From Sphingopyxis flava (GTDB taxonomy: Bacteria; Pseudomonadota; Alphaproteobacteria; Sphingomonadales; Sphingomonadaceae): a DNA stretch of 64,000 nt. The stretch covers positions 45,876 through 109,875 of the forward strand of contig NZ_FUYP01000013.1 of assembly GCF_900168005.1 (NCBI RefSeq). Reading direction: 5' to 3'. The position numbers were made by a program, and so were the translations under genes. Below, piece after piece: positions 1 through 9,717 of the stretch (position 1 is the stretch's first letter; each line of letters begins with the position of its first letter). A model generated the notes under the pieces. That model did not search any database and was not told where the DNA came from. It saw only the letters and a program-made list of their open reading frames with translations.

Positions 1-1
1 C

Positions 2-97
2 CTCGATGACGAGGACATGCTGCGACTCAATCAGGCCATGGCGGTGTTTCTTGGCATGGCGGCATCGCGGCCGACCGGGCGGCCCAGGACGCCATGA
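2..97 (+). CDS. C-terminal end of an unrecognised protein, truncated by the window edge
   Basis: An open frame enters from the left edge and ends at TGA (95-97), giving about 31 residues that start LDDEDMLRLNQAMAVF. I do not recognise the family. It lies just upstream of a small acidic-ended ORF and a broken serine recombinase, so it probably belongs to the same decayed integrated element. The fragment is too short to test by codon use; it may be non-coding. Confidence 0.35.
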   Translation, partial: LDDEDMLRLNQAMAVFLGMAASRPTGRPRTP

Positions 98-234
98 CCG
101 GCCCGACTCGCCTCTGGCGCCGACCGAGCTTTAACACCGCTATCGCCCCTGGTCGGTGCGGGCCGAGTACAAATAGGCTGCTATCGGCGGCGAACGTCAT
201 GTGTCGCCGGGCGGTATCTTGCGACAATCGGGCC

Positions 235-480
235 ATGTCCCATCTACGCGCCCGTCGCCGCACCAATCGTCGCGCAATCGCGTGCGGCGTGCTGCCGGGC
301 GACCTTTACGGCTACATCAGCCCGACGCCCCGTACCGGGCGCCCGGTCAAGAACGATCTTGCCGACTGGACCGTCACTGATGACTGGCCCGAGGTGGTTC
401 CCATCACCGAGGCCGAAATCGATGTATTCGAGGCGTGGTTCGGCGACTTGTTCGACGAACTGCTCGAGCCTTGCCCATGA
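235..480 (+). CDS. small hypothetical protein upstream of a recombinase remnant
   Basis: An 81-residue frame that can be extended upstream to ATG 94, which would overlap the previous stop as ATGA. The last 35 residues are strongly acidic (DDWPEVVPITEAEIDVFEAW, then FGDLFDELLEPCP) and look like real protein; the N-terminal part is arginine-rich and less convincing. I have a general impression that short proteins with this acidic ending precede recombinases in sphingomonad elements, but that is memory, not a search. Function unknown. It ends about 20 nt before the recombinase remnant and would have been co-transcribed with it. Confidence 0.45.
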   Translation: MSHLRARRRTNRRAIACGVLPGDLYGYISPTPRTGRPVKNDLADWTVTDDWPEVVPITEAEIDVFEAWFGDLFDELLEPCP

Positions 481-498
481 TTTGAGGAGAAACCTGCC

Positions 499-2154
499 AC
501 GACCGTGCCGCTGCGCGCCGCCTTTGCTTGCGCGTCTCGACGGCGCGGCAGGCCGAGCATGATGTTCCCATTCCCGACCAGAAGCGCCAGGGCGAGGCCT
601 ATTGCGCCTCAAGCGGTTACAAGTTGGTCGAGACCTTCATCGAACCCGGCGCAACCGCCACCAACGACCGCCGCCCCGAGTTCCAGTGAAAGATCGAGGC
701 GCGCACGTCGAAGCCCGCACCCTTCGACGTGGTGATCGTCCGTTCGTTCAGCCGCTTCTTCCGCGACGCCTTCGATATCGAGTTCTACGTCAGGAAACTG
801 GCGAAGAACGGCGTCAAGCTCGTTTCCGTGACGCAGGACCTGGGGGACGACCCCATGCATGTCATGATGCGGCAAATCATGGCGCTGTTCGATGAGCATC
901 AGACCAAGGAGAACGCCAAGCACGTCCTGCGGGCGATGAACGAAAACGCCCGGCAGGGCTTTTGGAACGGCGCGCGACCACCCATCGGATACCGGATCGT
1001 TGCGGCTGAGCAGCGCGGCGCCAAGATCAAGAAGAAGCTGGAGATCGATCCGCTGCGCGCCGACACCGTGCGGCTGATCTACCGCCTGTTCCTTGAAGGA
1101 GACGGCACATCCGGCCCGATGGGCGTCAAGGCCATCACTTGCCACCCCAACGAGCGGCGCATCTTCACCCGTGACGGCGGGCGCTGGGGGCTGGCTTCGA
1201 TCCATCAGATACTCATCCGAACCACCTATATCGGCGAGCACAGGTTCAACACCCGCTCGCACAAGGATCGGGAGAAGAAGCCCGAGCGCGAGGTCGCGAT
1301 CATGGCCTGCCCTCCCCTCATCGACCGCGAGACCTTCGATGCGGTGCAGGCTCGCCTCAAAGCCCGCGATCCCCGAATGACGCCCGCGCGCGTCACCAGC
1401 GGCCCCGCCCTCCTTACCGGCATCTGCTTTTGCGCCAAATGTGGAGGCGCGCTGACCATGCGCACCGGCAAGGGCAGCGCGGGCGGCCTCTATCGCTACT
1501 ACACCCGCTCGACCAAGGCCCGGCAGGGCAAGACGGGGTGCGAAGGCCGCTCAATCCCGATGGACCGGCTCGATCAACTGGTCGCGAGCCATCTGGAGGA
1601 ACGCTTGGCTTCAGCCCCAGCGGCTGGAAACCATCCTTGCCAGCGTCCTCGACCGCCGCCAGGAACGCACCGAGCGCCGCCGTGAGCATCTGGCCGAGCT
1701 TCACAAGCGCATCAGCGAGACCGAGCAGCGTCTGAAACGGCTCTACGACGCCATCGAGACCGGCGTTACCGAACTGGACGATTCGCTGAAGGAGCGCATT
1801 GCCGGGCTCAAGGCGATCCGAGAGCAGGCGAAGGCCGACGCCGAGCGGGCACAGAGCGCTCTCGACAGCAGCGGCAGCCGCGCCGTCACCCCCGATATGA
1901 TCAGGAGGTTCGCCCGCACCGCGCGCGCGCGCATCCGCCAGGAAGGCGGCGGCCACCGCCGCGACCACCTGTGCGCGCTCGCGCGGCGCGTCGAGGAGGC
2001 CGACAAGGAGGTGCGGATCATGGGATCGAAGTCGGAACTGCTCCGCACGCTCGTCGCCGCCCAAGGCGGGCCATCGGCGGCGAACGGCGTTCGCGGTTCT
2101 GTACTGAAATGGCGCACCCGGAACGATTCGAACGTCCGACCCCCAGATTCGTAG
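499..2154 (+). pseudogene. large serine recombinase, broken by frameshifts and a stop
   Basis: Once a site-specific large serine recombinase. The resolvase start LRVSTARQAEHD, with the nucleophile Ser in RVST, is readable at about 532-567, followed by the domain to FVEPGA-like sequence, then FSRFFRDAFDIEFYVRKL, a recombinase domain, a Cys-pair zinc ribbon (CFCAKCGG) and a C-terminal coiled coil. Lesions: no ATG where a start is expected (ACG at 499 behind a GAGGAGA ribosome site), a frame change near 530, an in-frame TGA at 687-689 (probably CGA to TGA) and a one-base frame change near 1607. The last residues read antisense through the tRNA-Arg gene and stop inside it. Clearly inactive. Confidence 0.85.
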
Positions 2155-2186
2155 TCTGGTGCTCTATCCAGCTGAGCTACGGGTGC
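2110..2186 (-). tRNA. tRNA-Arg (anticodon ACG)
   Basis: The minus strand folds as a full cloverleaf: acceptor stem GCACCCG/CGGGTGC, D-arm with AGCTCAGCTGGATAGAGC, anticodon stem CCAGA/TCTGG with loop CTACGAA (anticodon ACG), a T-arm with GTTCGAATC, and an encoded CCA (2110-2112). It lies on the same strand as ppdK, 52 nt downstream of that gene's stop. The broken recombinase gene runs into its 3' end from the other side, so this tRNA is the likely attachment site of the decayed element. Confidence 0.96.
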
Positions 2187-2238
2187 GTGGAGAGGCGCCT
2201 TTAGGGCGCGCTGCGCAGGTGCGCAACCCCCTTTTTCC

Positions 2239-4902
2239 CTATTTTGCTTTGAGCGCCGCCTGCGCTGCCGCGAGCCGCGCAATCGGCACGCGATAGGGCG
2301 AGGCGCTGACGTAATCGAGCCCCGTTTTCTCGCAGAAATGGATGCTTGGCGCATCGCCGCCATGCTCGCCGCAAATGCCGAGCTTGATGCCCACACGCGC
2401 CGCGCGGCCGCGCTCCGCGGCGAGTTCGATCAGCTGCCCAACACCTTCGACATCGAGGCTGACAAAGGGATCGGTCACGAAAATGCCCTTGTCGACATAT
2501 TGCGTGAGGAAACGCCCCGCATCGTCGCGGCTGATGCCGATTGTCGTCTGGGTGAGGTCGTTGGTGCCGAAACTGAAGAACTCAGCCGACTGCGCGATCT
2601 CGCCCGCCATCAGTGCAGCGCGCGGCAGTTCGATCATCGTGCCGACGAGATAGTCGATCTCACGCCCTTTTTCAGCAAATACGGCTTTGGCCGCTGTATC
2701 GACGACCCCCTTCATCAGATCGAACTCCCGCCGGGTGGCGACGAGCGGAATCATCACTTCAGGAACGGGCGAGGCACCGGATTCGGCGGCAACGTCGCAC
2801 GCCGCCTCAAAAATCGCGCGCGCCTGCATCTCGTAGATTTCAGGATAGGTCACGCCGAGGCGGCAGCCGCGATGGCCGAGCATCGGATTAAACTCGTGGA
2901 GTTCGTTGGCGCGCGCCTTGAGCGCTTCGATTCCGACGCCCGCGGCGGCCGCAACCTCGGCGAAATCCTCCTCGCGCGTCGGCAGGAACTCGTGAAGCGG
3001 CGGGTCGAGCAGGCGGATGGTGACGGGAAGGCCTGCCATCACGCCGAAGATCGCCGCAAAATCGCCGCGCTGTTCAGAAAGCAGTTTGGCGAGTGCTGCG
3101 CGGCGGCCCTCCTCGCTGTCGGCGAGAATCATTTCGCGCACCGCGGTGATCCGCGCGGCGTCGAAGAACATATGCTCGGTGCGGCAGAGCCCGATGCCCT
3201 CGGCGCCGAAATCGCGCGCGACTTGCGCATCCTGCGGCGTTTCAGCGTTGGTGCGCACCTTCATGCGCCGTACCCTGTCGGCCCACGCCATCAGCGTCGC
3301 GAAATCACCGACCAGTTCGGGAAGCAGCGTCGGCACCTCGCCCGCCATCACCTCGCCGGTCGACCCGTCGAGCGTGATGACCTCGCCTTCGCGCAGCTCA
3401 CGCCCCGCGACGCGCAGCACGCGGGCCGCGCCGTCGATCGCGAGGCCGCCGGCGCCCGAGACGCACGGACGGCCCATGCCGCGCGCCACGACCGCCGCGT
3501 GGCTGGTCATCCCGCCGCGCGCGGTCAGAATGCCCTTGGCGGCGTGCATGCCGTGGATATCCTCAGGGCTGGTCTCGACGCGCACAAGAATCACCGCCTC
3601 GCCCATGCCAGCGGCTTTCTCGGCGCTGTCGGCGTCGAACATGATCTTGCCCGATGCAGCGCCAGGACTTGCGGGAAGTCCCTTGGTCAGCACATCGCGC
3701 GGTGCCTTGGGATCGAGGGTCGGGTGGAGCAGCTGATCGAGCGCGCCGGGGTCGACGCGCTGCACGGCTTCCTCTTCGGAAATCAGGCCCTCAGCCGCCA
3801 TGTCGACCGCGATCTTTAGCGCTGCCTTGGCGGTGCGCTTGCCCGAGCGCGTCTGGAGCATCCAGAGTTTTCCGCGCTCGACGGTGAACTCGATGTCCTG
3901 CATGTCGCGGTAGTGCGTCTCGAGCGTGTCAAAGACCCGGCCGAGTTCCGCGAAGGTCTCGGGCATCGCCTCTTCCATCGACAGCGGCTTGGCCCCCGCT
4001 TTTTCACGCGCTTGTCTGGTCAGATACTGCGGCGTTCGGATGCCGGCGACGACGTCCTCGCCTTGCGCATTGATCAGCCACTCGCCGTACCAGGCGCGCT
4101 CGCCCGTTGCAGGATCGCGCGTGAAGGCAACGCCCGTGGCCGAGGTATCGCCCATATTGCCGAACACCATCGCCTGGACATTGACGGCGGTGCCCCACTC
4201 GCCGGGAATCGAATTGAGGCGGCGATAGACTTTCGCGCGGTCGCTTTCCCAGCTTGCGAAGACGGCGCCGATCGCCCCCCAAAGCTGGTCCTTGGGCTCC
4301 TGCGGGAAAGGCGCGCCCGTCTCGCGCTCGACGATCGCGAGATATTCGAGAACCAGCGCCTGCCAATCCTCGGCGGTCATTTCGGTATCGAGATAGAAAC
4401 CTTTGTCCTCTTTGGCGATTTCCAGCGCTTCCTCGAAGGCTGCATGGTCAAGACCCATGACCACGTCGGCATACATCTGGATGAAGCGGCGATAGCTGTC
4501 CCAGGCAAAGCGCGGGTCGCCCGAGGCCTCGACGAGACCAACGACTGTCTTGTCGTTGAGCCCGAGGTTGAGGACGGTATCCATCATACCCGGCATCGAG
4601 ACGCGCGCGCCCGAGCGGACCGAGACGAGCAGCGGATTGGCGGGATCGCCGAAGCGCTTGCCGGTGATCCCCTCGATATGCGCGATGCCGTTTTCGACGT
4701 CCGCGGCGAGATCTGCGGGAAATTGCTCGCCGTTCGCATAATAGGCGGTGCAAACCTCGGTGGTGATCGTAAAGCCCGGGGGCACCGGCAGGCCAATCGA
4801 GGCCATTTCGGCGAGGTTCGCCCCCTTGCCGCCCAGCAGCTCCTTCGAACGCTCGGCCGTGGTGGCCGCGCCGCCGAACAAATGCACCATCTTCGTCATC
4901 AT
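2239..4902 (-). CDS. ppdK: pyruvate, phosphate dikinase
   Basis: Interconverts pyruvate + ATP + Pi with phosphoenolpyruvate + AMP + PPi in the cytoplasm, linking glycolysis and gluconeogenesis. It is 887 residues, the usual length for the family. Visible order: N-terminal ATP-grasp domain (GGKGANLAEM near residue 25, then SVRSGARVSMPGMMDTVLNL), the central phosphohistidine domain with GGMTSHAAVVARGMG carrying the catalytic His, and a C-terminal PEP-binding TIM barrel ending in GICGEHGGD with the catalytic Cys. Start MMTKMVHLFG follows a GGGGCAACAGGAGC leader with a good ribosome site. It is last in a minus-strand run glyQ-glyS-hypothetical-ppdK, a gene order I associate with sphingomonads. 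Confidence 0.97.
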   Translation of the reverse strand: MMTKMVHLFGGAATTAERSKELLGGKGANLAEMASIGLPVPPGFTITTEVCTAYYANGEQFPADLAADVENGIAHIEGITGKRFGDPANPLLVSVRSGARVSMPGMMDTVLNLGLNDKTVVGLVEASGDPRFAWDSYRRFIQMYADVVMGLDHAAFEEALEIAKEDKGFYLDTEMTAEDWQALVLEYLAIVERETGAPFPQEPKDQLWGAIGAVFASWESDRAKVYRRLNSIPGEWGTAVNVQAMVFGNMGDTSATGVAFTRDPATGERAWYGEWLINAQGEDVVAGIRTPQYLTRQAREKAGAKPLSMEEAMPETFAELGRVFDTLETHYRDMQDIEFTVERGKLWMLQTRSGKRTAKAALKIAVDMAAEGLISEEEAVQRVDPGALDQLLHPTLDPKAPRDVLTKGLPASPGAASGKIMFDADSAEKAAGMGEAVILVRVETSPEDIHGMHAAKGILTARGGMTSHAAVVARGMGRPCVSGAGGLAIDGAARVLRVAGRELREGEVITLDGSTGEVMAGEVPTLLPELVGDFATLMAWADRVRRMKVRTNAETPQDAQVARDFGAEGIGLCRTEHMFFDAARITAVREMILADSEEGRRAALAKLLSEQRGDFAAIFGVMAGLPVTIRLLDPPLHEFLPTREEDFAEVAAAAGVGIEALKARANELHEFNPMLGHRGCRLGVTYPEIYEMQARAIFEAACDVAAESGASPVPEVMIPLVATRREFDLMKGVVDTAAKAVFAEKGREIDYLVGTMIELPRAALMAGEIAQSAEFFSFGTNDLTQTTIGISRDDAGRFLTQYVDKGIFVTDPFVSLDVEGVGQLIELAAERGRAARVGIKLGICGEHGGDAPSIHFCEKTGLDYVSASPYRVPIARLAAAQAALKAK

Positions 4903-4985
4903 ATGCTCCTGTTGCCCCGGGGAGGAGATTGCGGGGAAATAGGGTCGATCCGCTACCGGGTCGACTCAGTTTTGCTTTAGCGGTG

Positions 4986-5447
4986 TCAGGCGGGCCTGCC
5001 TCCGTGACGGACCTGCCAGTGATCGTAAATCGCCTGCCCCGCGCCGCCGCCAAAGGTCAGGATCGGCACGTCGCGGCGAAGCGCGAGCGACCAGGCCTTG
5101 ATCCACAAAGTCTTGCGCGGCTCGATGGATCCGATCTGCTCCCAGCCGATATGGAGCGGCGGATGGAACAGTCGAAAAAGGACGGGCGGACGCAGATAGA
5201 TGCCGTGCTGGTCGAGCCAGACGTTCATCACATTCTTGTAGCTGACCCCGCCGGGAAAGCGGCCGATGACCATCGTCGCCCACGAAAAGCGCCGCGCATC
5301 GGCCGGGATCGAGCGATCCCACGCAAAGGCCGGCAGATATTTCGACCAGCCCAACAGCGACAGGATGCGCGTGACTATCAGCCACATCGCGGCAAAGAAC
5401 AGCGGAAAGCCGACCGCAAAGATCCAGACGAGATGCGCTTCGTTCAT
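4986..5447 (-). CDS. hypothetical membrane-anchored protein
   Basis: 153 residues with one clear N-terminal hydrophobic helix (about residues 7-32, VWIFAVGFPLFFAAMWLIV). A soluble domain follows that contains GGVSYKNVMNVWLDQHGIYL and WEQIGSIEPR, reminiscent of small PH-like or YdbT-type folds, though I cannot assign it. It starts 27 nt after glyS and ends 83 nt before ppdK on the same strand, so it is probably co-transcribed with both. No catalytic motif is visible. Confidence 0.75.
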   Translation of the reverse strand: MNEAHLVWIFAVGFPLFFAAMWLIVTRILSLLGWSKYLPAFAWDRSIPADARRFSWATMVIGRFPGGVSYKNVMNVWLDQHGIYLRPPVLFRLFHPPLHIGWEQIGSIEPRKTLWIKAWSLALRRDVPILTFGGGAGQAIYDHWQVRHGGRPA

Positions 5448-5474
5448 GGCATCCCTTCCCGCGCGCCGCCGCGC

Positions 5475-7700
5475 CTACCCTTCGATCTTCGAGAAATCGG
5501 CAACGCCATGCACCGCCCCGGTGAAGCGCGACAGCAGGCCGAGGCGATAGGCGCGGACCGCTTCGTCGGGGTCGTTGACCATCACGCCGTCGAAGAAGGC
5601 GTCGATCGGCGCGCGAAGCGACGCGAGCGCGGCCATCGCATCGGTGAAGCATTCATCGGCGACCGCAGCGGCGGCGGCGGGTTCGGCGGCGTCGAGGGCG
5701 GCGAGAAGGGCTCGATCCATCTCCGTCGCCCCACCGAAAGCTGGGGCCGCATTCATCGGTTCACCGTCGACAGCGATCCCAGCTTGCGCTGGGATGACTG
5801 TATCTTTGCCCGCCTGCTTCAGGATATTCGCCGCGCGCTTGTAACCCGCGAGCAGGTTGGTGCCGTCCTCGGTCGCCATGAAGGCTTGAAGTGCCTTCAC
5901 GCGCGCGAGCAAGCGAACGAGATCATCCTCGCCGCCGAGCGCAAACACCGCGTCGATCAGATCGTGGCGGACACCAGCCTCGCGTTGTTGGACTTTGAGG
6001 CGTTGAGGGAAAGACTCAGTCAAAGACCAAATAGCCATCGCTGCATCTGTAACGCGAGTGTCATTAGAACTGGTCCGAAATGATTGGACACCAGCTCGGC
6101 TGCGGAGATGCTGCACGAACGATTCTTCTATTTCGGATTTCATTGCTTCCACGCCGCCAAAATCCAAATAGCAGCCGCCATACCAAACCTTCGACGCGAG
6201 ATAGAGCAAGTAGGCCAAACTCACGCGGATGCGATTAGTGAGAATCAGCGCAATGATCGAAAGCTCGGCGCGACGTAGAGCGAACGGATCTTTCGATCCG
6301 GTTGGGGTCATTTCGTGGAGATAGAACGCAAATAGGGTATCCAGCTTATCCGCCAGCGCCACGGCCACCGTCACCGGCGCGGTGGGCACGTCATCGCCCT
6401 GCCCGACCGGCTTGTAATGGTCGCGGATCGCGTCCGCGACGGCGTCGGGCAGACCCTCGGAGCGGGCGTAATAGCCGCCCATCAGCCCTTGCAGTTCGGG
6501 AAACTCGCCGACCATCTCGGTAACGAGGTCGGCCTTGGCTAACTTCGCCGCCTGCCGCGCCAACGCGGGGTCGCCGTTCGGGACGATGCCTTCGCTGGCC
6601 AGCCATTCGGCGAGCTTCGCGACGCGCTCGACCTTGTCGGCCACCGTGCCCAGCTTTTCGTGGAAGGTGATGCGATCGAGCTTCTTCGCGTGATCCGCGA
6701 GGCTGGTCTTGCGATCCTGTTCCCAGAAGAAGCGCGCGTCCGACAAACGCGCGGCAAGCACCTTGCGGTTGCCCGCAACGATCTCGGCGCCGCCGTCGCT
6801 CGCATCGATATTCGCAGTGCAGATAAAGCCATTGGCCAGCTTGCCGTCCGGTCCGTTCACCACGAAATATTTCTGGTTCACGCGCGCGGTGAGCTGGATG
6901 ACCTCGGGCGGCACTTCCAGAAAGGCCTCGTCGAAGCGGCCGAGAAGCGGCACCGGCCACTCGGTGAGACCTGCGTTCTCGATCACCAGCCCCTCATCCT
7001 CGACAAGGGCAAGGCCGGCATCGGCTGCAGCCTTGGCGGCGCCGTCGCGGATGATCGCGGCGCGTTCCTCATGATCGACGATCACGTGGCAGGCGCGCAG
7101 CTTCTCGGCATAGTCGGCGGCCGAACCGATGGTGATCTCGCCAGGGCAATGGAAGCGGTGACCGCGCGTTGCAAAGCCCGAGGCGATACCGCCGATTTCG
7201 CAGGGCACCAGCTCCTCGCCGAAGATTGCGACGATCCCCGAAAGCGGACGCACCCAGCGCAGGCTTTCGCTGCTCGCGCTTTCCAGACCCCAGCGCATCG
7301 ATTTCGGCCAGGCAAAGCTACGGATAATCGCCGGGATCGCCTCGGCGAGGACATCCTTGGTCGCACGCCCGGGCTTGTCGATTACCGCGAAATAGACCCC
7401 GTCCCGATCTTCAAGCTGGTCCCGGGTCAAACCGGTCTTGCGCAGGAAGCCTTCGAGCGCCTGCGGCGGTGCATTGGTGCGCGGCCCCTTCCATTCTTCG
7501 CTCACCGCTGCGGTCGCCTCGGGAAGGCCTTTGGCGATGAGCGCAAGACGCCGCGGGGTCGACCAGACATCGAGTTCCCCCGCATCAAGGCCCGCAGCGC
7601 TCAGCTGGGCGCGGAACAGTTTTTCAATTTCGGCGCGCGCTCCGGCCTGCATGCGCGCCGGGATTTCCTCGCTGCGCAGTTCGAGAAGAAAGTCGGTCAC
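5475..7700 (-). CDS. glyS: glycine--tRNA ligase beta subunit, with an in-frame palindromic insertion
   Basis: Beta subunit of the alpha2beta2 bacterial glycyl-tRNA synthetase. It carries the tRNA-binding and HD-like parts and a C-terminal DALR anticodon-binding domain. N-terminus [16 protein letters not shown] is diagnostic. I start at GTG 7700, which overlaps the glyQ stop as GTGA; the longer frame to 7754 only reads through glyQ. About 741 residues, somewhat long, because residues about 635-658 ([16 protein letters not shown] and onward) are encoded by a REP-like palindromic element at 5728-5798. The insertion lies near the start of the DALR domain and keeps the reading frame. Confidence 0.95.
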   Translation of the reverse strand: MTDFLLELRSEEIPARMQAGARAEIEKLFRAQLSAAGLDAGELDVWSTPRRLALIAKGLPEATAAVSEEWKGPRTNAPPQALEGFLRKTGLTRDQLEDRDGVYFAVIDKPGRATKDVLAEAIPAIIRSFAWPKSMRWGLESASSESLRWVRPLSGIVAIFGEELVPCEIGGIASGFATRGHRFHCPGEITIGSAADYAEKLRACHVIVDHEERAAIIRDGAAKAAADAGLALVEDEGLVIENAGLTEWPVPLLGRFDEAFLEVPPEVIQLTARVNQKYFVVNGPDGKLANGFICTANIDASDGGAEIVAGNRKVLAARLSDARFFWEQDRKTSLADHAKKLDRITFHEKLGTVADKVERVAKLAEWLASEGIVPNGDPALARQAAKLAKADLVTEMVGEFPELQGLMGGYYARSEGLPDAVADAIRDHYKPVGQGDDVPTAPVTVAVALADKLDTLFAFYLHEMTPTGSKDPFALRRAELSIIALILTNRIRVSLAYLLYLASKVWYGGCYLDFGGVEAMKSEIEESFVQHLRSRAGVQSFRTSSNDTRVTDAAMAIWSLTESFPQRLKVQQREAGVRHDLIDAVFALGGEDDLVRLLARVKALQAFMATEDGTNLLAGYKRAANILKQAGKDTVIPAQAGIAVDGEPMNAAPAFGGATEMDRALLAALDAAEPAAAAAVADECFTDAMAALASLRAPIDAFFDGVMVNDPDEAVRAYRLGLLSRFTGAVHGVADFSKIEG
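5728..5798 (-). repeat. REP-like twin palindrome inside glyS
   Basis: On the minus strand the element opens with GTCATCCCAGCGCAAGCTGG (GTCATCCC-type hairpin, 5774-5798) and closes with a second hairpin, GGCCCCAGCTTTCGGTGGGG (5728-5748). The same two-hairpin layout, with GTCATCCCCGCGAAGGCAGG and GGCCCCCGCCTTCGCGGGGG, occurs between genes at 54857-54946. A single hairpin of the same kind sits at 36776. Here the whole element is translated in frame as part of glyS. Confidence 0.8.
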
Positions 7701-8620
7701 AGCGTCCACCCCGGATATTGCGCACTCCAGCGTTCGGACTGGCTGTCGATCCATGCCTTGCAGCTGCCTTTCGCAAGGTCGCGCACGCGCGCCATGTAAT
7801 TGGCGCGTTCCTGGACGCTGATCACGCCGCGCGCCTGGAGGAGGTTGAAAAGATGGCTCGCCTCGATCGCCTGGTCATAGGCGGCGAGCGGGACGCCCGC
7901 AGCGATCGCGCGCTTGCATTCTTCCTCGGCAGCCCTGAAGCCCCCGAAAAGCGTATCGGTATCGGCGACCTCGAAATTCCACTTTGAAAACTGGCGCTCA
8001 TTTTCAAGAAACACGTCGCCATAGCTGACCCCGGGCACATCGCCGACAGGGTCGGAGAAGCGCAGGTCGTACACATTGTCGACGTTCTGGATATACATGG
8101 CGAGGCGCTCGAGCCCGTAGGTGAGCTCGCCTGCGACGGGCTTGCAGTCGAAGCCGCCCATCTGCTGGAAATAGGTGAACTGGGTGACTTCCATACCGTC
8201 GCACCAGACTTCCCAGCCAAGACCCCATGCGCCAAGCGTTGGCGATTCCCAGTCATCCTCGACGAAGCGGATGTCGTGAAGCAAGGGATCGATGCCGATC
8301 GCGGCGAGGCTGCCGAGATATTGTTCCTGAAGGTCCGCAGGCGATGGCTTCAATATGACCTGATATTGGTAATAGTGCTGGAGGCGGTTCGGATTCTCGC
8401 CGTAGCGGCCGTCGGTCGGACGGCGGCTCGGCTGGACATAGGCGACGTTCCAGGGCTCGGGGCCGAGGCTGCGCAGCGTCGTTGCGGGATGAAAGGTCCC
8501 TGCGCCGACGCGCATGTCATAGGGTTGGAGGATCGCGCAGCCGCGGGCGGACCAGTAGGCGTGAAGCGTCAGGATCATGTCCTGAAAGCTAAGGGGTGTC
8601 TTATCCGCCGCGTCGGCCAC
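7697..8620 (-). CDS. glyQ: glycine--tRNA ligase alpha subunit
   Basis: Catalytic class II subunit that activates glycine and charges tRNA-Gly with GlyS. About 307 residues. Characteristic stretches are [39 protein letters not shown] (near motif 2), [19 protein letters not shown] and [15 protein letters not shown] chose GTG 8620 ([12 protein letters not shown]), preceded by AGAAGG at good spacing. The longer frame to 8752 adds a cysteine-rich, non-conserved stretch across the divergent promoter. It is first in the glyQ-glyS-hypothetical-ppdK run. Confidence 0.95.
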   Translation of the reverse strand: MADAADKTPLSFQDMILTLHAYWSARGCAILQPYDMRVGAGTFHPATTLRSLGPEPWNVAYVQPSRRPTDGRYGENPNRLQHYYQYQVILKPSPADLQEQYLGSLAAIGIDPLLHDIRFVEDDWESPTLGAWGLGWEVWCDGMEVTQFTYFQQMGGFDCKPVAGELTYGLERLAMYIQNVDNVYDLRFSDPVGDVPGVSYGDVFLENERQFSKWNFEVADTDTLFGGFRAAEEECKRAIAAGVPLAAYDQAIEASHLFNLLQARGVISVQERANYMARVRDLAKGSCKAWIDSQSERWSAQYPGWTL

Positions 8621-8730
8621 GTTTTGCCTTCTTTCGCAGGTGCAACAATTGCCGCAGCCCTTGGCGCAGCGCGGGCGCAGGGTCAAGGGTTGCGCGGAGC
8701 AGAAGGCCGCAAAAGTGCCGCGCAGCGCGA

Positions 8731-8793
8731 TCGTGTCAGCTCCTATTGACAAGGTCAGCCTATCCTGTCATTTTGTCAATAACACCTGACATT
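8731..8793. promoter_or_regulatory. divergent glyQ/Xre control region with repeated TGTCA/TGACA
   Basis: Five copies of the pentamer TGTCA or its complement TGACA lie within 58 nt (8734, 8747, 8766, 8774, 8787), between the glyQ start (8620) and the Xre regulator start (8830). TTGACA-like -35 boxes can be read on both strands. The repeats could be operators for the adjacent helix-turn-helix protein. That link is inference; the repeats are visible. Confidence 0.4.
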
Positions 8794-8829
8794 GGGTCAG
8801 GGGTGCTTGACGGATGGGCGGAGCCCCGC

Positions 8830-9045
8830 GTGAACAACCAATTGAAAGTGCTGCGCGCGATGCGAAATTGGAGCCAGGCCGAATTGGCCCAGCGGCTCGA
8901 CGTGTCGCGCCAGGCCGTGAACGCGATTGAAACGGGCAAATATGACCCCTCGCTCCCCCTCGCCTTCAAGCTGGCGCGATTGTTCGGCATGCCGATCGAG
9001 GAGATTTTCGACGATGGTTTCAAAGGAGAGGATGATGGCCGCTGA
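8830..9045 (+). CDS. small Xre/Cro-type HTH transcriptional regulator
   Basis: 71 residues, almost all of it a helix-turn-helix: NNQLKVLRAMRNWSQAELAQ, then RLDVSRQAVNAIETGKYDPS, ending IEEIFDDGFKGEDDGR. This matches the compact YozG/Cro-like regulators normally paired with an integral membrane protein. Start GTG 8830 is chosen because it gives the canonical N-terminus; longer frames are unrelated. The next gene begins inside its 3' end, so the two are translationally coupled. It probably autoregulates via the repeats just upstream (inference). Confidence 0.88.
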   Translation: MNNQLKVLRAMRNWSQAELAQRLDVSRQAVNAIETGKYDPSLPLAFKLARLFGMPIEEIFDDGFKGEDDGR

Positions 9046-9661
9046 CCCCAAGGAATCCCGCGCGCCGGGGATCGTCTTGCCCGTCCTGATCTCGCTTGGC
9101 GCTGTCATGCTCGCCGGCGTCTTCGCGGGCTATAATGACGCGACCGTCGAAGCCGGGCGCACGCCGCTCGCGCCATGGGTCGGCCCGCTCGTCGCCGCAG
9201 CGTTCGGGATCGGAGGCCTTACCCTTTACTTCCGTCGCCACGCCGGCTGGTTTCGTGCGCTCTCACCGCGCCAGCACCGCTATTGGTCGGCGCTCGGCCT
9301 CTCGGCCATCATCGGCGGCATCATCGGGGGGTGGATGGTGCTTGACCAGGAAACGGGCCGCGACGCGGCGGATCTCTTCGGCAGCGGCGCGCTGAGCCCG
9401 AGCTTCGCCCTGGGCGCCTCGCTGCTGTGGGCCGGCGGACTTGCTGTCGGCATGATCCTCTATCACCGCGCCATCGACGACCATGAAGAGCGCGCGTGGC
9501 TGTGGGCGGGGCTGGCAGGCTGGTATGCCTTCATTTTCCCCGCGCCCGTCTGGTGGGTCCTTCATCGCGCAGCGCTCGCCCCGCCCGTCGATGTAATGCC
9601 GCTCTTCCTCGTCTCCTTGCTGGTGAACGGCGCCGTCTATCTCTGGCTGAAGTTTCGCTGA
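9032..9661 (+). CDS. multi-pass membrane protein paired with the Xre regulator
   Basis: 209 residues with about six hydrophobic helices, for example IVLPVLISLGAVMLAGVFAG, GPLVAAAFGIGGLTLYF and VMPLFLVSLLVNGAVYLWL. ATG 9032 or 9035 follows AAAGGAGAGG and overlaps the end of the regulator gene by about 14 nt. In similar pairs the HTH protein controls a membrane protein of unknown role, and I cannot be more specific. No transport or enzymatic motif is visible. Confidence 0.8.
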   Translation: MMAADPKESRAPGIVLPVLISLGAVMLAGVFAGYNDATVEAGRTPLAPWVGPLVAAAFGIGGLTLYFRRHAGWFRALSPRQHRYWSALGLSAIIGGIIGGWMVLDQETGRDAADLFGSGALSPSFALGASLLWAGGLAVGMILYHRAIDDHEERAWLWAGLAGWYAFIFPAPVWWVLHRAALAPPVDVMPLFLVSLLVNGAVYLWLKFR

Positions 9662-9717
9662 GTTCTTTCCGCTTCTTCCCCAACCGCTACAACCTCTTTC
9701 CAGAAAGGCCTCCCCCG

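Noticed and set aside
609..1262. Long minus-strand frame over the recombinase remnant
   Set aside because: Antisense shadow of a GC-rich coding gene; no ribosome site or recognisable product.
2200..2240. Possible terminator between ppdK and tRNA-Arg
   Set aside because: Short hairpins (GCGCC/GGCGC) without a U-tract; too weak to call.
2338..3819. 493-codon plus-strand frame inside ppdK
   Set aside because: Mirror frame of ppdK with arginine/histidine-rich low-complexity content; the minus-strand reading is an unmistakable enzyme.
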